64,000 nucleotides of DNA from Stromatinia cepivora. Taxonomy: Eukaryota > Ascomycota > Leotiomycetes > Helotiales > Sclerotiniaceae. Position numbers and translations under genes: made by a program. Positions within the stretch are counted from its first letter, which is position 1. Each line of letters begins with the position of its first letter. The stretch is taken from NCBI GenBank assembly GCA_014898415.1, contig RCTD01000005.1:2232001-2296000 (forward strand). Direction: 5' to 3'. This document shows positions 35,665-47,487 of the stretch, piece by piece. The notes below the pieces were generated by a model. The model saw nothing but the letters and a program-made list of their open reading frames with translations. It was not told where the DNA came from and made no database searches.

Positions 35665-36609
35665 TTACCCCCCCTTTCTGAAGAATTCGCTTCGAATTTA
35701 TTTAAAATGAATAATTTAAATATAAAATGATTATTAATCTTCTTTTGATAAAAATACTTGATGCATGGATTGCATTACAGCCAACGAATATACATCTATT
35801 GTATTATATACCTTCTTCAAACGATTTTCAAAATATCGATTATTGATTATTTCTTTTAGATTCTTATTATCATCACTTTTGAATTCAATAATCAATATAA
35901 TAATCGAAATAGGTTTTTATCAATCTTGGATTCTTTGATGTAGATCTAACAGATAAATTTATATTTAATAAAAATTACTTTTATATTATATATATTTATT
36001 TTGTTTATACAAAAGAGTTCTTTCAAAAAGGGAAAACTCGGGTGCTTGTACACGAGGTAGAATCAAGGTACGATCGGGCTTATCCGATTGGACATCAAAA
36101 GGGCTAAAAACACCAATGATATTAAAGTTGCTAATGTCCATTGAATTGTAGTTCCGAGAATGGGATGGATTCTACAATATATATGGGGCTCTAGATTCAC
36201 TAGAATGAAATGATACAGGGAATTCATTCGTTATACAAATAACTAATTGTTGTATAACCTGAATAAAATCGGGGTAAAAATAAAAAAGAAAAAACTGTTG
36301 AGAAAGATGATTTTTAAAAATAATATTAAGTTCATTACGAAAAGTTGAGATTTTATTCGAATCGGGTTAATTCTGATTTTTGGCTTTGTAAAGGGTTCTT
36401 TCGAATTTTGTAATATAAATATGTAGAGAATTGGTTCCTTGTTTGAAAATGAATAGCTTGTTTTCGGTTTCTTGAACTTTATTTGGATTGTTGTAAATAT
36501 ATATGAATTGATTTAGGATCGTTATATAATCTAAGGGAATGTTTTAATCAAAAGAAGAAAATTGAAGTAGTATTATAATTTGTATATAAGATTCGAAATT
36601 GAGATAAAC

Positions 36610-36700
36610 TGTCACGAGATACGCTTCGTAGCACACTCTCTTTAGCTCTGTAGCTTTTAATTCTAAGGTTGATCTCTAAATACTCGTTGGGTTCGTTACA
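36610..36700 (+). repeat. 5' LTR of copy 3 (91 bp)
   Basis: It starts TGTCACGAGATACGCTTCG and ends GGGTTCGTTACA. Confidence 0.9.
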
Positions 36701-36866
36701 TTATTAAAAGCTCTTCCAGATAAGAAATGGAATAACATCTGTATATATTTATGTATACTCCGTTTGCTTTTGTTTAGGTATATGTTTATGTTCTTTCGCT
36801 TGTATATGGATTTTTTTGATATTATTCGAAGGTGTTGTCTTTTTTTTTATTTTTAATTTCTAAGCT

Positions 36867-37982
36867 ATGGATTACGATTCGATAAACCTTGCGATTGCAG
36901 AATTTCGTGACGAAGTGATTCGTCAGTGGGATGAAATCTCGTTCTTACATTTCCTGATTCTTGAATGCATTTTTGTTGTTTATACTTCTTTTTGTTCGAA
37001 ACCTTCTTTCTTTGATCCTAAAAAGTTCAGTGGTAGTTTTCAAAAGTTCGATACCTGGCTTCCCTCGATTCGAACGAAACTATAAGTAGACAACGCTGTG
37101 ATCGACAATTCTATAATTCAATTTTATTATATTTATTTCAATTTTGAATCTTATGTATAAGCTATGGTACTACCTCAGCTTTCTTCTCTTGATCAAAACA
37201 TTCTTTTAGATTATACAACGATTCTAGATCAATTTATATATGTTTATAATAATCCGAATAAAGTTCAAAAAGCCAAAAATAAGTTATTCATTCTTAAATA
37301 AGAAATCGATTCTTTATATGCTTATATTGTAAAATTCGAAAGGACTTTTTACGAAGCTAAAGATCAGAATTGACCCGATTCAAATAAAATCTCAATCTTT
37401 CGTAATAGATTCAATGTTACTCTTAGAAATCGTTTTTCTCAACAGCTTTCTCTTCTCCACTCCTATCCCGATTTTGTTCAAATCATACAACAACTAACTG
37501 TTTGTATAACAAATGGATTCTCTGTATCATTTTATTCTAATGAACCTAAAGCCCCATATATATTGCAGAATCTATCCCATTTTCGGAACTATAATCCAAT
37601 GGATATTAACAACCTTAATGTTATTGGTGTTTTTAGTCTTTTTGATACTTAATCAGATAAGCCTGATCGTATCTTGATTCTATTCTGCGTATGAGTGCCC
37701 GAGTTTTCCCTTTTTGAAAGAACTCTTTTGTGTAAGCAAAATAAATATATACGATATAGAAATAATTCTTATTGGGTACAAGTCTGTCCGTTAGATCTAT
37801 ATCAAAGAGTTTGAGATCGATAAGAACCTGTTCTGGTTATTATATTGATTATTGAGTCCGAAAGCGACGATAATAAAGATCTAGGAGAGATAATCAATAG
37901 CCGATATTTTGAAGATCGCTTGGAGGAGGTATATGGTACAGTGGATACATATTTGTTGGTTGTGATGCAATCCGTGCATTAG
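36867..37982 (+). pseudogene. Gag-like protein of copy 3, broken by stop codons
   Basis: One reading frame can be followed from an ATG at 36867 to a TAG at 37980-37982, about 371 codons, with roughly eight internal stops. Each stop can be explained by a C-to-T or G-to-A transition. The start reads MDYDSINLAIAEF. Later pieces such as KPSFFDPKKFSGSFQKFDTW, ILDQF and VYNNPNKVQKAK resemble the capsid region of fungal Ty3/gypsy Gag proteins (family recognition from memory). No CCHC knuckle, protease or polymerase motif is seen. The frame fills most of the interior, so the ancestral element probably encoded only this protein. Confidence 0.75.
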
Positions 37983-38075
37983 GAATTTTTATCAAAAGAA
38001 GATTAGTGATCATTTTGTACTTAAGTCATTCGTTTAAAGTGAGTTCGAGGCGAACTCTTCAGAAGGGGGGGGTAG

Positions 38076-38166
38076 TGTCACGAGATACGCTTCGTAGCAC
38101 ACTCTCTTTAGCTCTGTAGCTTTTAATTCTAAGGTTGATTTCTAAACGCTCGTTGGGTTCGTCACA
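38076..38166 (+). repeat. 3' LTR of copy 3 (91 bp)
   Basis: It starts TGTCACGAGATACGCTTCG and ends GGGTTCGTCACA. Confidence 0.9.
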
Positions 38167-38602
38167 TAAACATAGTAAAATTGAGTTGTAGAATTATCGA
38201 TTGCAGTGTTATTTATTTATAGTTTCGTTCGAATCGAGGAAAATTAAGTATCGAATTTTTGAAAGCTATTATTGAACTTTTTAGGATCAGGGAGAAAGGG
38301 TTTCAGATGAGAAGGAGTATAAATAGTAAAAATGTATTTGAGAATCAGAAAATGTAGGAACGAGATTTTATTCTGTTAATGAATCATTTTATTACGAAGT
38401 TTTGCAATTGTAAGGTTTATCGAATTGTAATTTATAATTTAGAAATTAAGGGTAAGAAAAAAGATAATATCTTCGAATAATATCAAGAAGATTTATATAT
38501 AAATAAAAGAATATAAACGATATATTTAAATAAAAGTAAATAAAATGTGTATAAGTATATACAGATGTTATTTCATTTCTTATCTGAAAAAGTTTTTAAT
38601 AA

Positions 38603-38752
38603 TATGATGAATCCAATAAATGTTTAGAGATCAATCTTAGAATTAAAAGTTATAGAGTTAAAGAAAATGTACTACAAAGCTATATATATGATCGACTCGG
38701 AGCTTAGTACTGTACTAGCCCGATCGGACGCGATCACGTGTATCTCGTGATA
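38603..38752 (-). repeat. 5' LTR of copy 2
   Basis: 150 bp. It ends ATCTCGTGATA in plus orientation, the decayed complement of TGTCACGAGAT. Confidence 0.87.
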
Positions 38753-38757
38753 TTTGA

Positions 38758-38970
38758 AGCTTTTAATGATTTTAAAACTTTTAATAGATTTAGAATAAAT
38801 CTCGAATAGAATTCTAATAGAAAAAATAAATTTTTTGATGATTTTGAATGATTTTGCTAGTAAATCTTGAAATTTACAATACTTTAACCATCTAAATTTC
38901 ACTATATAAATTTTCAATCAGCATGATGATATTGTTGACTAGAGCCCTTGTTTGTAGAACAAGCACGGCT
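38758..38970. other. Short AT-rich spacer between two retroelements
   Basis: About 210 bp of very AT-rich DNA. It is possibly a remnant of still older repeats; nothing coding is seen. Confidence 0.5.
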
Positions 38971-38975
38971 ATTTT

Positions 38976-39257
38976 TGTGACGCACAAGAGCCGTAGTAGA
39001 GCTGAATAAACAGGGTCAATTATGTTCTTTAGAATCTACAACTAAAGAACTATGGTTCGTAAGGAGCGACTAGATATATATATACAAATACCCATTTGTA
39101 AATTGTAGGGTTGTGTGTATATATTATTAAGGTTACCATTTTATTATACTAAATTGTATAAATCGTAATGTATATACATAAATGATCAGTTTATTAATAG
39201 ATATAGGAGATAAGAGGTATTATGTAGTTAGTCTTCTATGGTTTATGATTCGTAACA
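38976..39257 (-). repeat. 3' LTR of the Ty3/gypsy element
   Basis: 282 bp, in plus orientation TGTGACGCACAAGAGC to GATTCGTAACA. Confidence 0.92.
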
Positions 39258-40878
39258 CTACCCTTCCCTTCGGAAAAGTTCATCTTTGAGTATTTCATTC
39301 CTCTATTCTATTGTTATTTCATCGGAAACCAGGTTTTGTGAAGGTTTATAAACTTTAAATCAATTAGATTAATTATTTTGATTGATTTGGTCAATTTAAT
39401 GGAAATTGACCAAATTGACCAAATTAATCGACCAAATTGACCAAAATGATGAATGAATTGATCAAATCGATCAAATCGTTCATTAATTGATTAAATTAAT
39501 ATTGATTCGTATTCTTCTTGATTTAGGGAACCTCTAAAAAGAAAAAGTTTCAATAGAAAAGGGAAGGAGGTTGAATTATAGTATAATGATGATGGGTGAT
39601 TAATATAATCAATTCCGAAATCGATCAAATTAATTGATCAAATTGATCAAATTAATCAAATCACTAAATTGAACGAAATCGATAAGGGTGATATTATATT
39701 TCGTTTTTACTATATTCAAGCTTTCCTTTATATAATTTTTTCGAAATGATTATAGATATATATTGCCTTTGTATTGTTTTGGTGGTGGCAGTTCGTCTAT
39801 TGTATAGAGTTCGGGCTATATATATATACAATCAAATTCCCTCGAATTTGTATAGGTTTTTGATTCTTTTATGATTGTATATATACACATTATTATAAAA
39901 TCATAATATCTAGTTTGCTATATTAAAGAACACTTTTCTTTCCCTTGATTTCATAGGTGAATCGTTATTTATATGATTATAATTATCCTTTTCGCTTTTA
40001 TAAAGCTTTATTCAATCAATTAGTCGATTAAAAGAACCAGGTAATGTTGGATTAACCAAATGAAAATCGCATAGAAGATGTAGTGATGTTTTAAGATCGG
40101 AAACAGGATACTAGGTAAGATCGGTATCACTATTAAGTTATGAAACTCTATATAATAGGGTTTTTCATGCTTTCTTTACTATTAGAACCTTTTCCATTTT
40201 CTATTCCGAATTACCAATTATATTAATAAACGAAAATAATTCAAATATCTAATTAGAAAGAGGATTGTTATATATCTTGCATAATCGATTTAAAGGGAAA
40301 ACAGGATGAATTTTCATTGTAATCGGAAGTTCGAATTTGAAAGAGCTTCTAGATCGATCAATGATCTTGAATCTTTCTTAAATTGGGAAGTCCAGTTTCT
40401 TGGATGGTTTTTGGATAGGATAACTCTTTATATTGAATTATATATAATCTTCGATATCGAAATCGATTTTACACTAATAAGTATTCGTAGATTTTGATAT
40501 CTTGGCTTGAGTATACAATAGGTCTTCTTTCGTTCACATAAGAATTAATCTATTGCGTTCTACATATATACAGGCATCACGCATATTCATATCGTTTGTT
40601 GGCTTATTAACGTCTTCCTTTCATTCTCATACACGTTTCGGTGTATACCCGTATAGGGTTTCGTAAGATATAAGTTCTTTTAAGGAGTTGTATAGAAGAG
40701 TAAATTATATATAATTCATTATAGGTAGGAATTCTGATTAATCGTTTTAATAGTAGTTAACAAACGGTTTTAACTGTTGTTAAAGGTACTGATTATAGAT
40801 TTCAGTTTGATTATCGGTTTGGGGATGATGAATAATGGATAGTTTGAAATCGGTTCTTAGGATTTGGTTGAATTCCTT

Positions 40879-41502
40879 TCAGAATTGTGATATGAATTGA
40901 AGGCTGCGATTCGATATTATAATATTAGGGGGATCATAATATCGATATATATAGTAAAGATATAATTGTATTTGAATTCGAGCATCGATTGATTTGTGAT
41001 AAGATATAGAGATAGTTTGCTTTGTTAATCGATTAATAATGACTAAAACATTGTTATATCCGTATTTATCCTTATTAAAACTACAGTAATCTATAATGAT
41101 ATATTGCCATACTCGATTAGGAATCGGAAATGGATATAATAAATTGGGGATACAATCATATGAAACGGAATTATATTTGCAGATATGGCAATTGCGTATA
41201 TATCTGGTTATGGTATCGTATATTCTGGGCCAGTAGTATTGTTGAGATAATAAGAGGTAGATTTTGCTTGTACCAGGATGAATAATGGAAACGGAATTAT
41301 GGGTTTCACGAATCAGGTAAGTTCGAAGGTTGTCGATGTTAGGTACCACCAGATGGTTATTGTAGAGTAAAAGATCATTTTGAAGTAATATATACTTGTA
41401 ACCTTGGATAGTTTGTATTCTGAATACTAGCAAGCTATCTATAGTTTTATTTGCTTTGATAATACAGTTAATTAGATCGAATCGAGGAGTGATTTTATTC
41501 AA
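40879..41502 (-). pseudogene. Integrase fragment of the Ty3/gypsy element
   Basis: 207 codons remain open. The H2C2 zinc domain is visible (HPGTSKIYLL, YYWPRIYD, CHICK). The DDE core starts with IIIDYCSFNKDKYGYNNVLV, keeping the first catalytic Asp. The second catalytic position reads ISNRS where the family has SDRG, an Asp-to-Asn change of the kind made by a G-to-A transition. The frame opens and closes at decay stops, so the fragment is not functional. Confidence 0.88.
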
Positions 41503-41955
41503 ATCGATACTAGTAATCGCTGTTTCGTCTGGATGGTATTTTCGTAAAGCTTTTTTTATGATTTCGATATTAATTTGATTGTCTTTAATAAACTACTGGA
41601 GGCGATTCTTCTTTTTGGTATAGTTCTGGAAGTCCAATTCGTTGGTTCAATGGGTTAAGGTATCGACGAAAGGGTTATCTTTTCCAGGGCGATATATAAT
41701 GATGAAATTATAATCGATTAGAACTTCTGTTCAATAAGTTTATCGGATATTGAGAGTTTTGATAATCATAAAATATTCAAAGGTTTTATAATCGATATAA
41801 ACCTTGATTTTATATAATAAATCGATGAGTTCTGTTTTCCAATGGTTAAAAGATCGAATGATTGATAGCATTTCCTTATCATAAACTTTGTAGTTCAATT
41901 CAGTGGCAATCATGGTTTTGGAGAAATAAGCTATGGGAAATCAATCTTCGTTATA

Positions 41956-42303
41956 TTATTGTGATAATATATTAGCAATTATCTCATTGGATACATCTGT
42001 TTCGAGTATACAAAGGAATCGATGATTATAATGTTGCAGGAGCAGAACAGAGATAAGCTTTTTCTTCAAGATATTGAATATGTTTTGGTATACTTTGTCG
42101 AATACAAACTTAACGTTTGCTTTAATGAGTTCATTGAAAAATTTCGCTATTATACCATAGTCCTTAATAAACCATCGATAAAAATTGCAAAAACCGAAGA
42201 ATAATTGAATTCCTTTTATTATTGTTGGAAAGATCCAATTCTCAATTACCTCAATCTTTTCAGGGTTTATCTCTACTCCTTTAGTAAAGATGATAAAGTT
42301 CAA
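41956..42303 (-). pseudogene. RT thumb/RNase H fragment of the Ty3/gypsy element
   Basis: 115 codons. INPEKIEVIENW, FFGFCNFYRWFI and the RNase H start LETDVSNEIIANILSQ match the connection and RNase H region of Ty3/gypsy polymerases. Stop codons end it on both sides. Confidence 0.85.
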
Positions 42304-42396
42304 ATATTTGATACATATAATATTGAATTCATATTTCTTGAGATCCGCTTATAAACCAACGATTTCTAATCGTTCGAGAATTAATTTAACATAAAT

Positions 42397-42723
42397 TTAA
42401 TATTTTTCTTTATTTTCGGAATAGATTAGAATATCGTTGAGGTATACTATACAAAAGATATCTAAATAATCGAATAGAATATTATTTATATAACACTGAT
42501 AGATTACAGGATTATTCGTTAATCCGAATAGTACGATCTTGTATTTGTATAATCTATATCGGGTTCGGAAAATAGTATACTCTTCCGAAACAGAATCCAT
42601 TCTTATACAATAAAAAGCTTGACGAATATCGAATTTGATAAAGATCTTAACATCGGAAAACCAAGAAAGCATTTCGTTGATTAAAAGAAAGGGATACCAA
42701 TCCTTATATATTAAGGAATTCAA
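42397..42723 (-). pseudogene. Reverse transcriptase palm fragment of the Ty3/gypsy element
   Basis: 108 codons with FIKFDIRQAFYCIRM (first catalytic Asp kept), FRTRYRLYKYK and LFGLTNNPVIYQ. The active-site box reads IVYLNDILIYS. The family has YLDD, so the first Asp of the pair is Asn (GAC to AAC), which by itself would inactivate the enzyme. Confidence 0.9.
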
Positions 42724-44009
42724 TAATCTAAAATCTATATAGAACCTTAAATTACTATTGGGTTTCTTGATGAATAAAATGGGTACAATATAAAGGGCTT
42801 GATTAGATTCAATAAAACCTTTGCTAAAATTATCCGTAATATATTCTTTGACGATTTCTAATTGTTCTAAGGATATCTTGTAAAGCGGATTATATTGTAA
42901 AGTTTATTCTCCTTCATTTTCCAATATGATTTTATAATTATAAGATTGATTAAAAAGCAAAATATTTGATTTATACTTAGAAAAAACTCGATGATATTAT
43001 CAATATTCAAATAATATTTCAAATTCTGAATCGATTTCGATTAATATTCGATCGAATTTCTTTCGAACTTTTGTATTTTTGAATTCGGTCAGGGCAACCA
43101 GTATTCTTTCTTCTGCATATCATTTGTTCTATCGAAAGTTTATCATATTATCAAATTCTTTTAGAGTAATAATAAAGAATTTAGTTTGTTCATCTTTTTT
43201 ATATTCTAATTGAAATTTATCGGGTTTGAATGTATATAGATCGAGGACTTCGAGTGATATACGAAGAAGGTATTCGTAGATCTACAATAATAGTATAATT
43301 GATTGGAAAAGAGGTAAATTGAACTTGAAAGGAATCAGGACCTTTTTCTTTTCAACAAGAGTCTGTATTGTATTTATACTTGAAGATTCTTGTTGTATAT
43401 CATCAATTACGATTGATCTGTTCAGTTATGAATCTTTTCGATTCCAATATTCTTCGAGTTGGTCATTTCGTTGATCAGTATCTTATTAAATTAATCGATC
43501 GATCTTCTGTTTGCGAAAAGATGATTAGATAATGAAGAGATTATTCGAATAGGAAATGATACAGAATCTTTTTTTAAGCTATTTAAGATGTTTATTGAAG
43601 CAATCGAACTTCGCTCAAATCTCTGATAATCAAAGTCTACTTAAAATAACATTATAACTCTTTAATTCAATAATAAGGAAAAGGACAAAAAATTGTTCAC
43701 AATTATCGATCGTTAAATTAAGGAATATGAAATAGATAATAATATAGTCTTATATATCATTATATCTTTTAACTTCAATTGAAACTTCAAATAATATAAT
43801 TCTAGATTTAAATATAGGAAATAAATAAATAAAGAGTATAATATTAATAAAAACAAATCTATTTGCTTCAAAATCAATAAATGTTTTTGATCGATAAATA
43901 TAACCATTTTTCGAAAGATTGTAGGGAAAGGTAAATGCTTTTTTTTCCATAAACTTGGTTAGATCAAAAAATCTTATATTCTGTATAATGTTTAGAATGG
44001 AAACAGAAT

Positions 44010-45655
44010 CTAAGTATTTGATTTTAAATGCTTTTCTTTTTCTAAATGGGTATTCTGTATAGTTTCAATTATAGCTTCTAGGTTGAAGTCTTTTTCGGCA
44101 TTCCGATATTCTTCGAATTCTTTTGCTTTTTCTTGTACCATCTTGATCTTATTGAGATTATCGATACGAGGTGTCGATGTATATACTATTCCAGGAAAGG
44201 GAGAAAGCAACAAGTGTTTGAAGTTCGAATAGTTATTGGATATAACGAGACCAGTGTATCTGAGAAGGGTATTCTGGAGTGGAAATAGTTTCGGGAACGT
44301 AGAGATTCCAAAATTGAAATTATTAGAGTTCTGAAAGAATTGCAAAGGATTTGTAGTAACTATTGATTTGCAAATAGCTACAGGGGTTTCTCGATCAATA
44401 CAATATCGATTTCGTTTTTATAATGAAACTTCGTTTTGATTTATTTTAATGAATATATTTGCGAGTTCTTTTATAATCTTACAATCCTTAATGGATATTG
44501 TTACCGTTTGCAAAAGAAAATCGGAAATCTTCTATTCGAGATCCCTAAATAGAATCTTATCGTTAATAATCTCCATTTGGATAATAAATAATCTGAACTT
44601 TTTATATTATTCTAGGAAATTGTTATATCGAATCGTATTAAGTATAATCCACATTTCGTATTGAAAATGAGTATCATCGATTTTAGCCGGATTCTAATAG
44701 ATCGCTGCAAATTGTTCAATCAATTCGAATATTATAAATCGGGGCATTTGTACGTAAAGAGTATGACAATATACTTGTACTTCTGATTCGGTTTGGTTGA
44801 TTATATATATACAATATTGCATTTCATTCTTAAATAATATAATATACAATTCGAATCGTTTTATAACTAATAATTACCATAAACTAATTTTAGATTCAAT
44901 ATTATCGTTAAGTTTAGTAATAAGATTTATAGGTTTTGGTATATATGTATCTTGCTACGAATTGTAATTAGTATAGGAATACGATCTTAACCAATTAGAT
45001 TGGCTTTTTGAGTAAAAGGACCCCTGATTATTAGATGGATCGTCATTTCCTAAAAAAGAAGGAGAATCCTTGAAGAACCCTAGATAATTAAATCGTTTGA
45101 TCGAAGTTTTCTTTCTCTAACTTCGGGATCTTCGGATTTACTTGAATAAAAATCCTTGAATTTCGATTAAAGGAATAAAGGAAATCCCAAATATTATTAT
45201 TGACCTGAATATTTATATAAATATCATTTGGGGTTTAGAAAAAGATTACATTATTATAAAGCTTATCATTATCATAACTTTCAATTATCGATTCTCCTCT
45301 TTCAAATTTATAACCATTATATAAAGATCTTATAATTATAATGATAATTCGGAAGAAGTAATTAAACTATTGGAAACATTGATTTTATACATTGGAATCT
45401 TCTCTTTACTAATCTTCTTTCTTCCAATAGTAACGTTATCCAATCCTATATTTATATTTTCTTCGAAGGATTGTTGAAATAATTAAGGAAAAGGAGAGGA
45501 TTCTTCAGAATATACTTTCGAAGGTTTGAAGCGTATAAAAGGAGGAATTCGTTGTATTGTAAAAGTAATAGTATATTTCTAAAGGTATTTATATCTTCAT
45601 CGATTAGATCGGAATAGATCTTTTTTTTCTGAATATAATGTTTATAAAAGTTCAT
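44010..45655 (-). pseudogene. Gag-like region of the Ty3/gypsy element, fragmented
   Basis: Broken open frames (44010-44345 and 45452-45655) lie between the 5' LTR and the polymerase, where Gag is expected. One ends in a charged helix (KMVQEKAKEFEEYRNAEKDF). Sequence similarity is too eroded for a firm call. Confidence 0.5.
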
Positions 45656-45734
45656 CTAAGAAGGTATTATTAAAGTAAGGTATTATTTAAAAGGTTATCA
45701 GATAACCGGATACTTGTAAATGAATTGTAGATAA

Positions 45735-46016
45735 TATAACATATAAAAGCTGTAGTAGAACTGAATAAATAGGATCAATTATGTTCTTTAGAATCTACAA
45801 CTAAAGAATTATAATTCGTAAAAAGCAACTAGATATATATATACAAATACCCATTCATAAGTTGCAGGATTGTGTGTATATATTATTAGAGTTATCATTT
45901 TATTATACTAAATCGTATGAATCGTAATGTATGTGCACGGACGATCAGCTTATCAATGGATGTGGGAGATAAGAGGTATCACGTGGTTAGCCTCCTGTGG
46001 TTCACGATTCGTGACA
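45735..46016 (-). repeat. 5' LTR of the Ty3/gypsy element
   Basis: 282 bp, in plus orientation TATAACATATAAAAGC (decayed) to GATTCGTGACA. Confidence 0.92.
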
Positions 46017-46021
46017 ATTTT

Positions 46022-47487
46022 TTGACGTGTCTTTCCCCATCAACCTCCATAGTTTTTCCGTCTACTCCGTGCAGTTTCTCCGTCTACAATTCAGAGACCA
46101 ATGCGAGTGGTCGAGTTAAAAATGCTAGTTGAGGTTTATAATACTTCTACGGAGTACGGTAATTAGGAATCAACTGTACTTCATCATTCGGAAGTATAGT
46201 TTGTAGATATATGATCATCCCCGGGATACCATCCTCTTCAAATTCTTTCAATTCCTGAAAATTTCATACAGCGCCGAAAATTTGAAAATATAGAGATTTC
46301 ATGAACCAGTCCAAACTTCTATGCATCAACTACGTACTCGAGTACCTGGTATCACAACCACACGCTTGTGTGTGTCCCATAAATGTGAATTGTCGGATCG
46401 ACTCCTCTGCCCACGGAAGTGCCGATTCCTTCTGTGCGGCAATCGGTGTTGCATTCCCGGCGATACCGACCGTTATGTATACATATTCCTGAATCGGAGA
46501 ACAAAAAATGCTGGCATATTTGTTATACAAAAATCTAGATTTAGATGCTTCAATTACGTTCCCCTCTATCAACCTACATTTTGCAAAGTGTCCCTAGGAC
46601 TTTGGTGGTTAAAAACATTGACAGCCTAGAAATTTGGGACTGAGATTTTCAAATATATAACATATTACGGATTTCCTAGAGTGGTGGGGGTATTGAATCT
46701 ATGCTGAATCTATGCGGAATCTGTGTTCCTATTCCTATGCAGCGCTCTTATTAAGCTTGGAGTGTCTCCATATAGACCCTGTGTTCTACCCTAAGGATTC
46801 GGATACGAATATACAAACACAAGGGAAGAAAAAAATCGAATGAACATAAGGGAGATATGAACACTTTACAACTCAGTGGGACATACCTATGGTTCAAGTT
46901 CGAGCCAATTCCTTCAAAAACCACTTTTGTTCTCCACATCTACAATTATTGCCCAAGACATAACCTGAGTCTAGGGGAAGAAGCCTTCCACTGCAGGCTG
47001 AGAAGAAATTTCAGGAGGCTCACCCACTATGTATGATTTTGGGCACAAAGCTATAGTGTATCTTTAGTCACCGATAAGCTATAGTTGTACAATAGGTATG
47101 CCATACTTATCCGCCAAGAGATATCATTGATGATAAGAACGGGTATTTGTGGACATGTTGTATATAAATGGGATTGCGAGAGTCTGCAGGATGCTCCGCA
47201 TACGATGCAAACCAGGGCGGTGTCAGAGCATCCAAGGACATCAAGACAACCCAACGTCGATACCGAACTTCACCGACATGCCGTCGACGTTGGATCTAAG
47301 CACAGAGGTGGACACGAAGCTGATGGGACGGTCCGACTTCAACGGCTTCACTTTTCTATAAAGTCCAAATAGTTCGCCATGGAGTTTCATCTTCACTCCT
47401 CATCACAAGCTCACCACAGTCTCTTCTCTATAACCCCTCCTTTGGAGAACCTAGTCCTTCCTGTCTTTTGGTGTTTATTTCACAACC
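46022..47487. other. Intergenic between the transposon island and the laccase
   Basis: Composition returns to normal. Short open frames are present on both strands near 46300-46630 without recognisable domains. A TACGGAGTA motif is at 46148-46156, and the laccase promoter is at the right end. Confidence 0.5.
47357..47362 (+). promoter_or_regulatory. TATA box of the laccase gene
   Basis: TATAAA lies 131 bp upstream of the laccase ATG, in a fitting position for a short leader. Confidence 0.55.

Larger units (their letters stand above)
36610..38166 (+). mobile_element. Small LTR retrotransposon, copy 3 (short-LTR form), nested in copy 2
   Basis: 1,557 bp with target-site duplication TAAAC (36605-36609 and 38167-38171), inserted in the gag region of copy 2 in the opposite orientation. 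LTRs are 91 bp each (36610-36700 and 38076-38166). Both lack the same 59-bp segment present in the 150-bp LTRs of copies 1 and 2. The two LTRs differ at about four sites, all transitions. A polypurine tract (AGAAGGGGGGGGTAG) precedes the 3' LTR. This is the least decayed and therefore the youngest copy. Confidence 0.92.
35515..38752 (-). mobile_element. Small LTR retrotransposon, copy 2, interrupted by copy 3
   Basis: A minus-oriented element with target-site duplication TTTGA (35510-35514 and 38753-38757). LTRs of 150 bp lie at 35515-35664 (its 3' LTR) and 38603-38752 (its 5' LTR). The polypurine tract appears reversed right after 35664 (CCCCCCTTTCTG). Subtracting the 1,557-bp copy 3 and one duplicated pentamer leaves exactly 1,676 bp, the length of copy 1. 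The interior is decayed like copy 1. Confidence 0.9.
38976..46016 (-). mobile_element. Ty3/gypsy LTR retrotransposon, decayed full-length copy
   Basis: 7,041 bp with target-site duplication ATTTT (38971-38975 and 46017-46021) and 282-bp LTRs (38976-39257 and 45735-46016). The purine tract appears reversed after the left LTR (CTACCCTTCCCTTCGG), so the element reads on the minus strand. The domain order in that direction is a Gag-like region (about 45.7-44.0 kb), reverse transcriptase (about 42.9-42.4 kb), RNase H (42.3-41.9 kb) and integrase (41.5-40.9 kb). This is the Ty3/gypsy order, with integrase last. All frames are broken, the base composition is strongly AT-rich, and the two LTRs differ by many transitions, as expected after repeat-induced point mutation. 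Confidence 0.93.

Noticed and set aside
46301..46629. Overlapping frames on both strands between the transposon island and the laccase
   Set aside because: The minus-strand reading looks mildly protein-like (a Cys-containing tail), but there is no start context, splice support or known domain, so I did not call a gene.
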